A DNA stretch of 64,000 nt from Oreocharis arfaki (lineage: Eukaryota > Chordata > Aves > Passeriformes > Paramythiidae), in contig VZRR01010939.1 of NCBI GenBank assembly GCA_013398015.1, positions 105,171-169,170 on the forward strand, written 5' to 3'. Shown here piece by piece: positions 49,638 through 62,032 of the stretch. Made by a program: the position numbers and the translations under genes. The notes under the pieces are model-generated. The model ran no database searches. It had not been told where the DNA came from and worked only from the letters and a program-made list of their open reading frames with translations. The first letter of the stretch is position 1. Each line of letters opens with the position of its first letter.

Positions 49638-51030
49638 TTAAAGTAACAATACCTTTAAGCGAAGGTAAGCATTCCCAAATGGACAAATGAGAATCCTTAA
49701 TTTAATCTACTATCTGAGAGACATTATAGTCCCCAGCAAATATTAACCTTGCCTCTTGATGCAAAAAAGATCCCCTTTGCCAGTGTCAGTCACATTTATT
49801 TCGGTCTAGATGAAATAGCTCCTAGGTGTTGTAGGGAGTAACAATGATGTCTGAGTGCCTCCTGGAGAACATTCAAACCTTGAGCGTATTTTGGTTCGTG
49901 CTGGAGTTGAATTTGATGTGATAGGTCTGGAAAAATATAGAGCTGACAGTCTATATACACAACCAAGTTTTTAGTCCACACGGATAATGAGACCTAAGCA
50001 CCCAGCCACTTTTTTTTGTGCCACTGTCAATTTAAAGTGCATTTTTAAATGAACAGTGGGGTTATTTGGGTCTATTAATTACAGTAATTGTTTCCTGCGT
50101 GGAAACCACATGTATGAGATGTGAAAGGCGCGTGTGTGTGAGAAGGAATGCTGGCGTGTGCGAGACTGGAGCAATTCCCCTTTGAAGATTTTTTTTTTAA
50201 TCCCTAGAGAGGGAGCTTGTAATGAGCAAAAACATTTACACTGAGGACTTCAATGCTCCTTGTTGCCCCATCCGCTGCCTTGCCTTTCACGTGGAGATTA
50301 AAGTCAGTGGTTGAAACTGCTCCTCCTTTTCCCATGTGGCTGATATAAATTCTACATCAAATGGAAAGGAGGAAGGGCAGGTTGGGTTGTCAGCAAAAAA
50401 TGAAGGAGAAGTCTGACAGCGGCAGGAGCAGGGCCTCAGTTCTCGTTAATCTGGTGGGCACCAGCAGAGTAAACATAAAACCTTGGGAAGATGCCTACTG
50501 TGCCCTTTAAACAAAGAGCCTGTGATTGGCATAATAAGAAGAGCAGTGCTGAGGGGTAAATGGGAAAATGCTTTTCCTAAGGTTCACCTGTTGATGGATA
50601 TGATGGGAAACTCATGCAGATTTTTATAGTTAGTATAAAATTTGAATGCTTTGATTTACGCATTAAGCAAGTACAATAATGATCCTGTAGTTCAATTTCT
50701 AACCTGTTTTCTATTACAAGTCTCTCCATTTTAACTATCACAAGGAAGCTGTCTTTCTGCCTGGTTATGGTATTTTTCCTAGTGCAGAACAATGCCAAAG
50801 AAAAAATGTTTGGGGAAAGTTCGGGATTAATCTCATTAATCTCTTGAAATGCAGGATGTTATTTCTCCTTTTACATCTCCTTTTGCTGCAGTGGCACGTC
50901 TCAACTGTGACTCAGCCCATGTGGATCCCTACAATTTGCCCGGTGAAACAGCTTAGTTTGGAGAGAAGAGAGAAGGGATGAAAAAAATTCAGCAACACAT
51001 CCTGACAGGGGGCAGCCAGACAGTGTGGCT
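49638..51030. other. Non-coding stretch, possibly with conserved regulatory DNA
   Basis: No gene recognised. 50020-50570 looks like dense regulatory sequence, with an ATTAATTACAGTAATTG homeodomain-type block, paired half-sites and an ACAAAG SOX/TCF-like word. This is discussed as a finding. Confidence 0.45.
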
Positions 51031-51088
51031 GGGAAGAGCTTTATGAGGGAAGAGCTTTATGAGGGAAGAGCTATACTGGGAAGAGAGA
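51031..51088. repeat. 16-bp minisatellite, about 3.5 units
   Basis: GGGAAGAGCTTTATGA occurs twice exactly, then once with changes, then as a partial GGGAAGAGAG. The period is 16 bp. Confidence 0.92.
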
Positions 51089-54000
51089 CAGTAGATCTCT
51101 TGAGACACCTAAGAGCATATAGTTTGTATGTTGAAGTCATGGGACATAGGAATAAATCCCTCCTCAAAGGCATTAGGGTTCATAGTTTATATTGTCATGC
51201 TCTCAGCTTGATTTTAGCAGCATTTGCATATTCTCAATTTTTTTCCTTCTGTGTTGAGGTCCTGTTCTCTGCTCATCTGCACAGAAGATGAGTGGAAGAG
51301 ACTCTGTTCTGATATATCCAGAAGTATAAAAGCAAGAGGAGTAGAGTCAGCACAAGGCTTTTTTATCCAGCTCTTAATTTGGGAAGGTCCCTGTGCATGA
51401 ACACAGCAAAACGTACTCTTGATGCAACTGGGACAATAAACAGTCAGAAATAGAAATTTCAACTAGTCTAATCAATTCTATTTCCCCATTGTTCTTTCAC
51501 TTTCTCTCATGAGGAAATATTTATAGTTGTTTATACTGGCCCTTTTACCCCTTCTCATCCCACCTGAAGATATATGCAAAGACAACAAGGTTCAGAGACA
51601 AGGCCATGAAATAAAACCCTCTTTGTTAGTTCAGCTAGAAATTTGAACCACCACAGAAGATTATTACAAAGGTTTTAGGCGGGGGGAAACTCTGGTACTT
51701 TTTGAACACAGAGTTGAACGTCGGAAAAGATTTATGTCAGCAGTGAGATCCAGCTAAGAGGAAACCACATTTTTCTGTCTCAAAACCCCTGTTGCTACTT
51801 TGTATTTTTTACTGTTTTAGTGAAGCTATTTCAGGATTTTTCCAGAGTTTAACAAGAAGGTTGGTGATGTTCGAGTCTCTGCTGCTTTTGATGAGTAATA
51901 GATGGTTTCTTTGAAGCCACTCCTTAAGTACCAGGAAGCATCAAGTCACATCAGCACTAAATATCCAGCTAGGCCAGATGAAGAAATAGCTGGGCTTAAT
52001 TCCTGGCCCAGTGACCCTTTTCTCCTTTTTCCAGGGGGTGAATTTTGTAGCTCTGTCCAGAGTTCATGCAGTGAGGTCAATGGAAATCTTTAATCTCCTC
52101 AGCTCCGTTGTTTGTACACCACTTGATGGGACAGGTTTCTCATGGCAGTTTTGTTGTGGCAAAGCCAGAACAGAAGGAAATTTGTTCTTACCTGGGCTTA
52201 TTCACCAGAACAAGGAGACTCAGCTGGCTTTTGTGATGTGAGCATTCCAGGGGAGAAATAACTCTGGCAGATGCTCTCATGCTAGTGCATTGATACACTA
52301 AAGGATAAAGTTCTTGTGAGCTCATTAAGTTCTGAGTACCAGAAAATGAAAGTCAGAAAAAGATGAACCCAACAAGGAATCTGTGTTTGATTCTAGCAGG
52401 TGTTTTGAGCGGAAGTGAAAAATAAAATATGTTCCTCCTGAAACCTTCACCTATTTTAAAATACTGCATGTTTGGAAGTATTTTTCGTGATGACCAAGTA
52501 ATCTATGCAAATATTAATGTAGTAACTTTTAATTAAGATTAAACAGTTCAATTAGTTGATTTAAATGCATAAATTAAAATAGTGTCTTCAATCAAATATA
52601 GAAATATAATAGTCTCTATAAGTGAACTACATCAGCCTAATGGCTTGCTATATTTTTATTTGACTTATTAATGAAGAAAAAAAACCTTCTGCATAAGTTA
52701 TTTTATGTTTAGGCATGATTAAAGGTTCTCACAGCATCAGGGGATATTAACAGGCAATTATATTTTGAGTTTAAAATGGATTGATTATTCCTTCCTGAGA
52801 GAACAGCAATGCACAGACAAACTGCATAGAAATAACATGTCAGTAATGTCACACTACTGTACAGATTTTAAAGATAAATTTCCATCTGGCAAGCAGACAT
52901 TCAGGAAGGAACTTTTGTTAATGTGGCTTTCACACAAAGTTCATCAGGGATAAAACCTGACTTGAAGATTCATTGGCAAATGTTCATATCCTCTAGATGT
53001 TTCTTAAAGAAATTGAGCCCAAATAAGGAAAATATAAGGAAAAAGCTGAGTTTCTTCTCTTGTTCCACCGGCAGTTTTGGGCTGCTCAGGTGGTCCTCCT
53101 TAAAACCAAGAGCAAAACAGAAAACAAATAGAATTTAAAAAAAAATGACAACTACAAACTGAGACCAAAAATACTCTGTAAATATTAATACTTCACAGAA
53201 AATTTCAATGTGCTTAAAAAACAACAGTTAACTTAACCTCTGTGAAGAAAGATAAATACTAAAAACATCATTCACAAATTAGAAGGCAGGAAGAGAGCCT
53301 GAGCATACTGGAATGATATCCCTGCTGACTTCAGTGGTCTTTGCAGAAGGTCTCCTCTAATCTGAGCGAGGTCAGGGCTGCTGACTGCCACAGGATGCAG
53401 GGGAGAGCAAGGTTCTATTCTGCCTTTCAACCCAATACTAACCCAGCATCACACAAGGTAAGATAATGGAATAATACACAGCTGTTCACCAGAGAACACA
53501 TTGAGTGTGTTTCCCTGAGGAAAAGCATTGATTAACATGAAGAATTATACTCTGTTTTCGTAGTACCACTAGACCTGAGCTGTTCAAGGACTATTTGCAA
53601 AACAGGCACTTCATATTTCGTGAGGGAAGAAAAATTAATCAGATGAAAACATGGCAATTTTAGTAAACACGCTGTAATAGGAAGTTATCTTTGCTCATGG
53701 AATTGAAGTTCCTCATATCGAACTGCTATTGGTAAACAAAGTAAATATTAAATTCGGCCGAAGAAATTAATAGAGATGGTTGAAAGATAGAATTTTAAAC
53801 TGGAACAGTAGCTGGAGTTTCAAAACTTACTTCATACTGAGCCGAAATGAAGTGTCAGTCTCAGAAATTTATTTAGGGAGAAAAAGATTGACAATTACAC
53901 TAAAATATGTTAAGCTGCATTGAGATTTTAGATGGTGACAAGATCAAGGTGTTAATGTAAAATATTTTGACAGGATTAATCTATGTTTTGTAAAGGAAGG

Positions 54001-57000
54001 AAGGTTTCCTTAAAGTGTTTGATTGTCATTTAATTTTTTTTAATAACACTTCAGCTTCATGTTTTTAAGGAATAGATATGACTGACACATGCTTATTCAC
54101 AAGGAAAGATGCAGCTGCTGTTTCATAGGCACCAGTGGACTTCGTCTTTGAAGACCACTTGTACAATACTCATCAAGCATGTTCCAGGTTGCTTATGAGA
54201 TCTCTGAAGATAAATAGTTTAAAACAAGAGGGTCTGTAGTCTTTGCCACTCATAGGAGTTACCCAAATCTGTCTGAGAAAAAATGTGCCTTTTGGGTAGT
54301 TTCATATTTATATTACGTATCGCCTTTCCAATGGCCAGTGTAGATTTGTTCCCCATTTTACAGAGAGCTGATTTATGTGCCAGTTGACTCTCTGTGGTTC
54401 CCTGAAATGAAGGCTTGTTTTAAAAGTGAACAATATTGTAACTCAACCTGGTAAGTGTGGGAGACAGCTGTCTGCAGTTCATATTTTGAAATATTGTTTT
54501 AATAATTGTTTCTTTCCTATTCTTAAATCAGTGGTAGAATATTGCCATTATGGGATTTTAGGTAGAAACACCCATTCCTTATAAGAGAAACAGACTTGCA
54601 GAGCATGAGGCTTCGAGATGGGGCACCTGTTAGTTATTTTCTCAATCAGTCACAAACTGGGGTCTAAATTCAAACGATTCCTCAGACATTGGGATGAATG
54701 GAAAATAGGAGTTAGCTGGTTACAGCCAAACTAGAAAACTGTCTCTGGCTGAGCAAAGAGCTTTAAAATGGAGAGAAGGAAGAACAAACAGGGATTATTT
54801 TCTCTGTGACAAACAGAGTGAGGCTGGCTGAGATGGAGAAGCCACGTTGGGCAATAGGTCAGAAAATGCATCTACAAGTCAATGCAGAGGGTGAACAGGT
54901 TGGATGCCGAAGTCAAAAGTCATTGGTTTCTGTGCTGGAAGTACTCACTGAGTATAAAAATTTGCCAACTGGCTTGGCAATCTGAGTATATATTAACTTG
55001 CCTAATATTAGCTAGCCAGGTTTCAACATTTTGACCTAAATCCCATTTATTTTTGGAGTCACCTACGGAATCACTGCAGAGCATAAAGCTCTGAGCTTAA
55101 CAAATTCTGGGTAAATAAGGCCTTGATTCATCAGTATGTGCCAGATTAAATAATTTCTTAGTACACATCCTTTAGACCCAAAGACTTCTTAAGGTCCTGC
55201 ATAATAAACTGTCTGTGCAATTAGCAATAAATTTGTCACTGTAAGTCACCCTTTAAAGCCGGGAACAAGTATAACATTTATCAGTGTGTTAGAGTTTGCA
55301 GTTAAAAATAGCTATCCTGTTTTCATATGGCCAGGGCACTTCAGACTTGTTTTCTCCAGCTCTGTTGATACAGGGAAGGTAACAGAATCAGCCTGAGTAT
55401 GTGATAGAAAATGGTATTCTTTGTACAGAAATGAAGTTTATTTGCTGAAGGAAAATCTGCCAATTTTGAATTAATTGCACTGCCATCTCTTTCAGCATTG
55501 TCTTTTGGGCTTTAATGAATGTCAAACTGTTCCAATTGCAATAGGCCTTATCTGAAATGTGCAGTCTGATTTTATTAATGTTAATACACTAAACAAAAGT
55601 GCAGGGTTAACCCGTCATGCAAACCCCAACAGCACCCAGTGCCCAGCACGCAGCTTTAGCACCTAGGAATTAACATACAGCAAAAGACTTTCCTCACATT
55701 GGGCACTGTGGTCCAGCACGGGCCCCTGAGGTGCCAGGCTGGCAGATGTCTCTGCACTGAACTCCATGGCGAAGTTCCTGAGGCTGCTGCCTGTAGTACT
55801 AAAAATGGCATCAGGCTGTGTAATGTGGCATTTACCTGCCATAGCCTTTACCAGAACTGGTGGTTATTTGTTTGGAAATCTCAGACATGAGGTGTTATTT
55901 GATTTAGGGAGCAGTCTGTGTGATTTCGATATCCCTAGGCTCCTTAGGAGACACCTTAATTAATACCGTTTCCTTGATCGGCTGATTCCTAATTAAATTT
56001 AGTAGGCTGTATATATTTATTTAATTTGCTTTATATTTTTATTTCCCTTGGTTTAATTCTGTAATAAATCTTTTAGGCCACTTATCACATGTCTATTAGC
56101 TTTACAAAATCAACACTGATGCAATACACAAGAAAGAGTTAAACTCACTAGAAGCTTCAACCTGTAAGAAGCTGAGGAATCTCTTTTATATCAGTAGGAG
56201 AAGGACAATCTGAGCCCCCATAAAAATCATATCTGACCTATGTGTGGAGGGTAGTGCTGGGCAAAGTTGAAGTCTGAGAAGGAAAAGGGGGAGACTAGGG
56301 GCAAGAAGAAAGGATTTAATTATATTGGAATTAACTCTAAACCATTCAACTGGACTGAAACAAAATTAATTATAAAGCATTTGTTTTGAAGAAGCTGAGC
56401 CAGAAAAAGCACAATGCTGCCAAATAATATTTAATAATTGTATTCAAAAATTAGAAAAAGAACCCTTTGGGACTCTTAGTAGATCATTGAAACCAACTGC
56501 TCTTTTGATGAAGTATGTGTCTTTCTCAGATTGAATTACAGGGGCTGTCTCATGTTCTCATGAGATTCTGTAAACCTATATTACATTATTTTAGCAAAAG
56601 CAAAGTAAAAAGAATTAATTGGTGATCATTGACTTTCTAAGGGAGGGCAGAGCAGAATTTTAACGAGCAGTTACTCAGCTGTCTGTTTCACTGCTTTTCC
56701 CCAACCTGAGCCTCTCGTTTTCCATGGCACTGGGAGAAACTACTTTTCTTGAACAATTTCACATTTCCTGGCCCTGCTCATGTCTTGCAAGTGATGACGT
56801 GTCTTAGAAAATAGGGCAGCAGAGAGCGAGTGATGGTTCTTGAGTGAGTTGGGAAAAAAACACAAGGAAACCTTAACAAAGAGAGAAAGTGATGTGTTTA
56901 CCTTTTGCTTTGGCTTCAGCCACGTCTAGACACAGCTTCATGTGCTTAATGGTAACCACAGGGACTAGGAGAGAGTCATCTCACTCATTAATGCCTCCTT

Positions 57001-58114
57001 GAGACATTGGCTTCAAGGAGGCATTAGGCAGTGCCACTAAAACTTCCAGTATCAGGTTCAGCAGGACCTGGTAGTGTGATTTTGGCTTCTTGAAAACAAA
57101 AATCTTGAGTGCTGTTGATGTGTGCTTCCAAATGCATCCAGCTCTGGGACAGGCTGTTCACGAGCAATGCAACTCTCCCTTGAAACTTGAATATGGGCGC
57201 ATATTCGCTGCTAACTAACTTCAGGCAGTACTTCAATGTTTGTGTTGGTTTGATGGATAAGGCTTTCTGAGATGTTTTGCGTAGAGAACTCAAATGTAGT
57301 CACAAATGAGAAAAATGTTAATTGGATCAGACAGCTCTGTGTTAGATCTCAGGTGCCCCACAGCTGTGAGCCTTTTTTCTTTTCAACAGTGTTTTAGTCA
57401 AGAAGTGGAATTAATGTTGGGTTTGTCTTAATGTTTCAGATATTTTTTTCTGGCTTAACATGGCTCCTTTCTTGCCCATTTTGAGACTCCCACTGGGAGA
57501 TAATTGAAGTTCCTCCTGGGAGAGTTTCTGCAGAAAAACTGTGGGGTTTTTTTTCAGGCTCTTTTTCTGTTTTGCCTCACTTAAAATTGATGGAAATATG
57601 GCTGGATGCATTGATCAATTTTTAACAAGGCTATGGGTGACAAAGGCAGGCAGGATGGCTGATGTGCAGTGTTTTCTAATAAAATACAGCTAAGGCTCTT
57701 GGATTTTTAGGCATTAGATTTAAATTTTTTCTACTGTGTTAGGCAGATTTTCATGTCTTAACTTTCATGAAAACATTTCTTGACAACATGCTCTGTGAAG
57801 GGTGGGCTGTGTGTGGAACAGCTTGGAGGATGGAAAGATTAACTTGGCACTTTAGGATGTGGGCCTCTTAATGCTCTCCTACCGACTGTCATGGGACTTA
57901 TCCTCACAGGTGTGCTTCTCCCAGGATGTTTCTTCAGTAGGGAAATTTGTACTGTCACTTCTAGATTTTAGTGAAAGAAAAGCCACTGTCCTGACTTTGC
58001 CTCTACGTGCAGGGGTTAAATCTTTGTCCAAAGTTCAAATCAGGAGCTCTCCCTAAATTAAGAAGGATTTGGCAGTCTCTCAAGGGTTTTGCAGCTCTCT
58101 ACTGCAACAATGTG
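51089..58114. other. Non-coding stretch with AT-rich, possibly conserved blocks
   Basis: About 7 kb with few open frames, none with a domain. 52490-52680 and 55190-56110 are AT-rich with many TAATTA/ATTAAT words and resemble conserved non-coding elements. A perfect 14-bp hairpin lies at 56989-57026. Confidence 0.45.
56989..57026. repeat. Perfect 14-bp inverted repeat, 10-nt loop
   Basis: TAATGCCTCCTTGA (56989-57002) is followed after ten bases by its exact reverse complement TCAAGGAGGCATTA (57013-57026). It is the strongest short hairpin I saw outside the minisatellite. Confidence 0.92.
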
Positions 58115-58345
58115 GGATTATAGAATTGTTTAGGTTTGAAAAGACCTCAAAGATCAACCTAACACTGCAAGTTCACCGCTGAACCATGGCCCCAAGTGCC
58201 ATATCTACATGTCTTTTAAATACCTCCGGAGATGGTGACCCCACCACTTCCCTGGGCAGCCTGTTTCAATGCTTGACAACCCTTTTGGTGAAGACATCTT
58301 TCCCTAATGTCCAACCTAAGCCTCCCCATGTGAACCTCGTGGTCT
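58115..58345 (-). mobile_element. CR1: CR1 LINE 3' fragment
   Basis: Antisense CR1 3' end on the plus strand: TTATAGAATTGTTTAGG, AAAGACCTCAAAGATCAACC, GCCCCAAGTGCCATATCTAC, GGAGATGGTGACCCCACCAC, CCTGGGCAGCCTGTTTC and CCTAATGTCCAACCTAAGCC. Same orientation and subfamily as the copy at 43556. Confidence 0.94.
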
Positions 58346-61295
58346 TAGAAACCTCATGAAAACAATGCCGCAACGAGGTGAAAAGGAGTGGAAATAAAAA
58401 TTCACTGCCAGGTTGATAATTGCGGAGTGGCATTTTGTGTATGAGTACTTAGTGATTATCCATGGCCCTTTTCCTGCTGAACAGCTTAACCCCACCTGGG
58501 AAAGGCTGTGGATTTACCAGAGACCTACAGCAGGCGCTCTCCCTTAATTTAATATAATTTTTTTCTTTTTTTCTCTGCACAAATTGTGAATCAGAAATAA
58601 ATAACAGCAAAATACATTTGGGAGCTGAAGGATAAAGTGGAGAAATGTGAGAAAACATGTGGGTCGTATCTTGATGGAAGTCCTTGCTTCCCAGAGGAAC
58701 AACAGTGCCTCCCTACAGGTAGGGAACCTGGGGCTCCTTTCTGGCTTTCTGCCATACAAGAGGCAGGGCAAAGAGGACATTTCAAGGGTATTTTAAAAAA
58801 CTGAAATTGCTTAGAAAGCCTGGTAATTCTTGCACATCTCAAACTAGCCCCTCATAGCGGGCTTGGATAGAGAGCAGATCCCAAGTGGCTTCCTCCAGGG
58901 AGTGGGGGGCTCTGCTGTGCTCCTTGGGCAGTGCTGTACCATGGGCACGTGTCAGTGGGTAGAAGTAAATCTATTACTGTGGCCATTGTAATGTCCGTAA
59001 AGTGGCTATAGAAAGAAAGTAACACCACAGCACTGTGGTCTTGCCTTTGAACACATTCTCAAAGATATAATTAAAACCACCAAGCTTACTTCAGCCGAAG
59101 TTCGTAAGTGATGGGTCTGGCATCATGCCGATTGCAGGAAGGCTAATTACACCATAAATTAAACTTTTTTTTTTCCTAACCAAACATTATGACCTTTAAT
59201 AAAATTGTTTTTACAACCAGCTGTCAATAAATCATCCAGGAAAGCTAGTGAGAAATGTTCTGTGAACACTCCACTTCTGTGAATTTCATTAGCTGCAGTT
59301 TATTTGATTTTTTGTGAGCTATGATGGTTTTTAAATCTCAAATTAAAAGCCCCGAACCATAAAAACTAATTCAAGAACATTAGCATCTTGGTCTCTGAAA
59401 ATGAGCCTCTCTAATTGCAGAAATTAGTCAAGATTGTATAACGATCAGGAGGTCATTAAAAAAAAGAATAGTGAGTGGGCTGTGCTTGACTCAGCTACGG
59501 CAGCTCCAGAAAAGCTTTTTTTGAATATGCCCTTAATGGAAGAAAACTGTCTCCTGGTAGATCGATTTGAAAGCACTGTGAATGCCTTTTAACTCAGAGG
59601 TTTGATTTCTGAGACATCACTTTTCTGGCCTTGTTTATTCTCTTAGGTGCATCAGGACTTGAGCTTGGACACGTGCAAGAAGTTTTACTGCGTGTTGTAC
59701 CCTTGTGTCTGCAGCAGTGAAGTATGAGGTAGTGTCAATAGGCTTTACTTCAGGACCTCTTTTTGTTTTGCATTCTTAAGGCTCCTGTACTACTTCATGG
59801 TAATTACAAATATTTGTAAGAAATATACTATACTGCTTGATTTGTGACTTTAAGGTGGACATATTTTAAAGTGAGGCATTTTTATTAGATTGGTACCAGA
59901 AAATGAAGCTGTTAACCTTCTACTCCTCTGCCTCATAAAGCTCTTCTAAGTAGAGGAGTGGGGTTATTTTGTGTCGTAGAAACATCTAGAAAGTCTGTAA
60001 GTTTGAATCTGATAAGACAAGATGGCAATCCTTGTTCTCAGCTCCTTTTTGGAATTGCAGGTTCCCTCACATTTCTGTTTTCCTCCCTTTATATTTTGGC
60101 ATGATAATTTCAAGCCCTTCTTAACTCTCACTGTTCATCTGACTTTCCATAGCTCATTTCTGTGGAATATGTGTTATAAAAATCAGATGCACCTTGATGA
60201 GCCCCACATAGCTTCCATCAGTCCCTGTTTAAGCAGTTGCTGACATCTCACAGAGACATCTCTATTCCTGCCCTGTGGAGTATATTCAGAAGGCTCCCCA
60301 GGAGTTCATCTGTAAAGTGTGCCCAATCCCTCATCATATTTTGTCTTAAGGACCCCAAAATGAATATTTAATTTAAAGGAGAAGGTGAGACTTTCTGGCA
60401 CCTACTTTTTACTAGTAAATTCTGAATATTACCTGTTTTCCTGTACTCTCACTTTTTTTCCTTCCAGACATTTTTTTCCTTTTTCCTGTCTGTTGTCTCA
60501 AGCATTCGTGCATTGTCTGAACCAAAGGTCTTTTGTCATGTTTGTACCAAAAATACGAGAAAATAATGTAAAAAGATTTCGAGTCTTTATTCATCATTGC
60601 AGGTTCCCTGGGAAAACTTTTGGTGTCCATGGGAAGTTTTGAGACATCCACACTGCACTTTCCGTGAGCTCTTCTGACTCTCAGTCTGAGACACCCAATT
60701 TCCCTGCTGCATGTTTTCCTCCTCACAAACAGGGCGGTTCACTTATTTCTCGGCATACACGTGTGCACACTGCCAAAACCAGCCTGTCAAACACAAACAC
60801 TGTAATGTTGTCATTCACGTTGTTCCCCAGCTTCCAGCCCCACATGCGCCCACGTTTATCTGTGGAATGGTGATGGAAGTGTCAGTTTTTATTGCACGGT
60901 TTGGTGTTACAATGTGGGTTCCCTTAGTCTGCTGATGTATTGTAGCCTTGTTGTTTCTGAAGCAAACAACATTCTGCTTATTCCTCATATTTGACTTTAG
61001 TGAGATTGTTATTAGAGCTTTTCTGATGATCTTTAAACATTCTAAGAATTTCAGTTAAAACGTTTTTTCTGCAGGCATTTATGACATTTTCCCATGCCTA
61101 TCTGACATGGAACCATTGCTTAAATGTCTTGGCAAAACAGTTTGAACTACCATCCCACCCCAATTAAATACTGAAACAGAAACTCTAAACTTTCCTGTGA
61201 GTAAAATAAATCAATTATAAATTAGCAAGATGTAGGCTACTGATGAGGGCAAGAGAACTCAGAATGTATAAATATGAGTTACTTGAACTCCATGA

Positions 61296-61330
61296 AACAC
61301 ACACACACGTGTCTGCATGCGCACACACGC
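61296..61330. repeat. Interrupted (CA)n tract
   Basis: An ACACACACACAC run, a GTGTCTGCATGC break, then GCACACACGC. Short, likely neutral. Confidence 0.85.
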
Positions 61331-61870
61331 ATAATGCTAAACTTGATCTGGACTTTTTCCTTCTGGCTTCATTAATCAACTGGCCAGTTAATCTGAAATA
61401 TTTCACGTCAGCTTCACAGATCTGTTTTATGTATATACATTTTTCAGCTTTTATTCTGTTTGAGGTTTTTTAATATTACTTGGCTTGCCCTTCCATTATT
61501 CTTGAACATTTAAGGTTGAAACAAAGTAAATTACAGACCCCCATGGACTGATGCAACACAAGAAAGCAGATGTTTTTTGCTCTTCTCAGGTCACACATTG
61601 TTTCTAAACTGAATGTAATGAGTCCAATAAAATGCTTTACAAAATTATCTATTCATATAGTAGTAGGCATATCATTCTGCAACCATGTCTATCGTATATA
61701 GAAGTCACAGGCACTTCAGATAAACAGCCCGTATTTAGTTCCTATTAAGTCCTAAGTTGAATTGATATAGCTTTATCCACATGGAATATACATTGTAAGT
61801 GTCAAAAATGCCTTGGTGAGCAGTATATAGCTTCCAAAATTCTCTACCTACTGGTCTATTAATCTTTATT

Positions 61871-61915
61871 TGGATTTATTTATTTATCTGTCTATCTATC
61901 CATTTATCCAAATAA
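61871..61915. repeat. TTTA / CTAT simple repeat
   Basis: ATTTATTTATTTAT passes into CTGTCTATCTATC and then decays to CCATTTATCC. Confidence 0.8.
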
Positions 61916-62009
61916 CGAACAACTGACTTTTGAAAAGGTACTACTTCTCAGAAAAGATTTTTTCTGTTTTGATTTAACAGGTAATTTAATAAAGAGTACT
62001 CTCTTCACA

Positions 62010-62032
62010 CATTTTCACCACAGGTGAAAATG
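62010..62032. repeat. Perfect 10-bp inverted repeat, 3-nt loop
   Basis: CATTTTCACC, then ACA, then GGTGAAAATG. A tight hairpin or a dyad-symmetric protein site. Confidence 0.88.

Noticed and set aside
59720..59745. TGAGGTAGT, the 5' nine bases of let-7
   Set aside because: Similarity stops after nine bases and no hairpin arm complementary to it is nearby.
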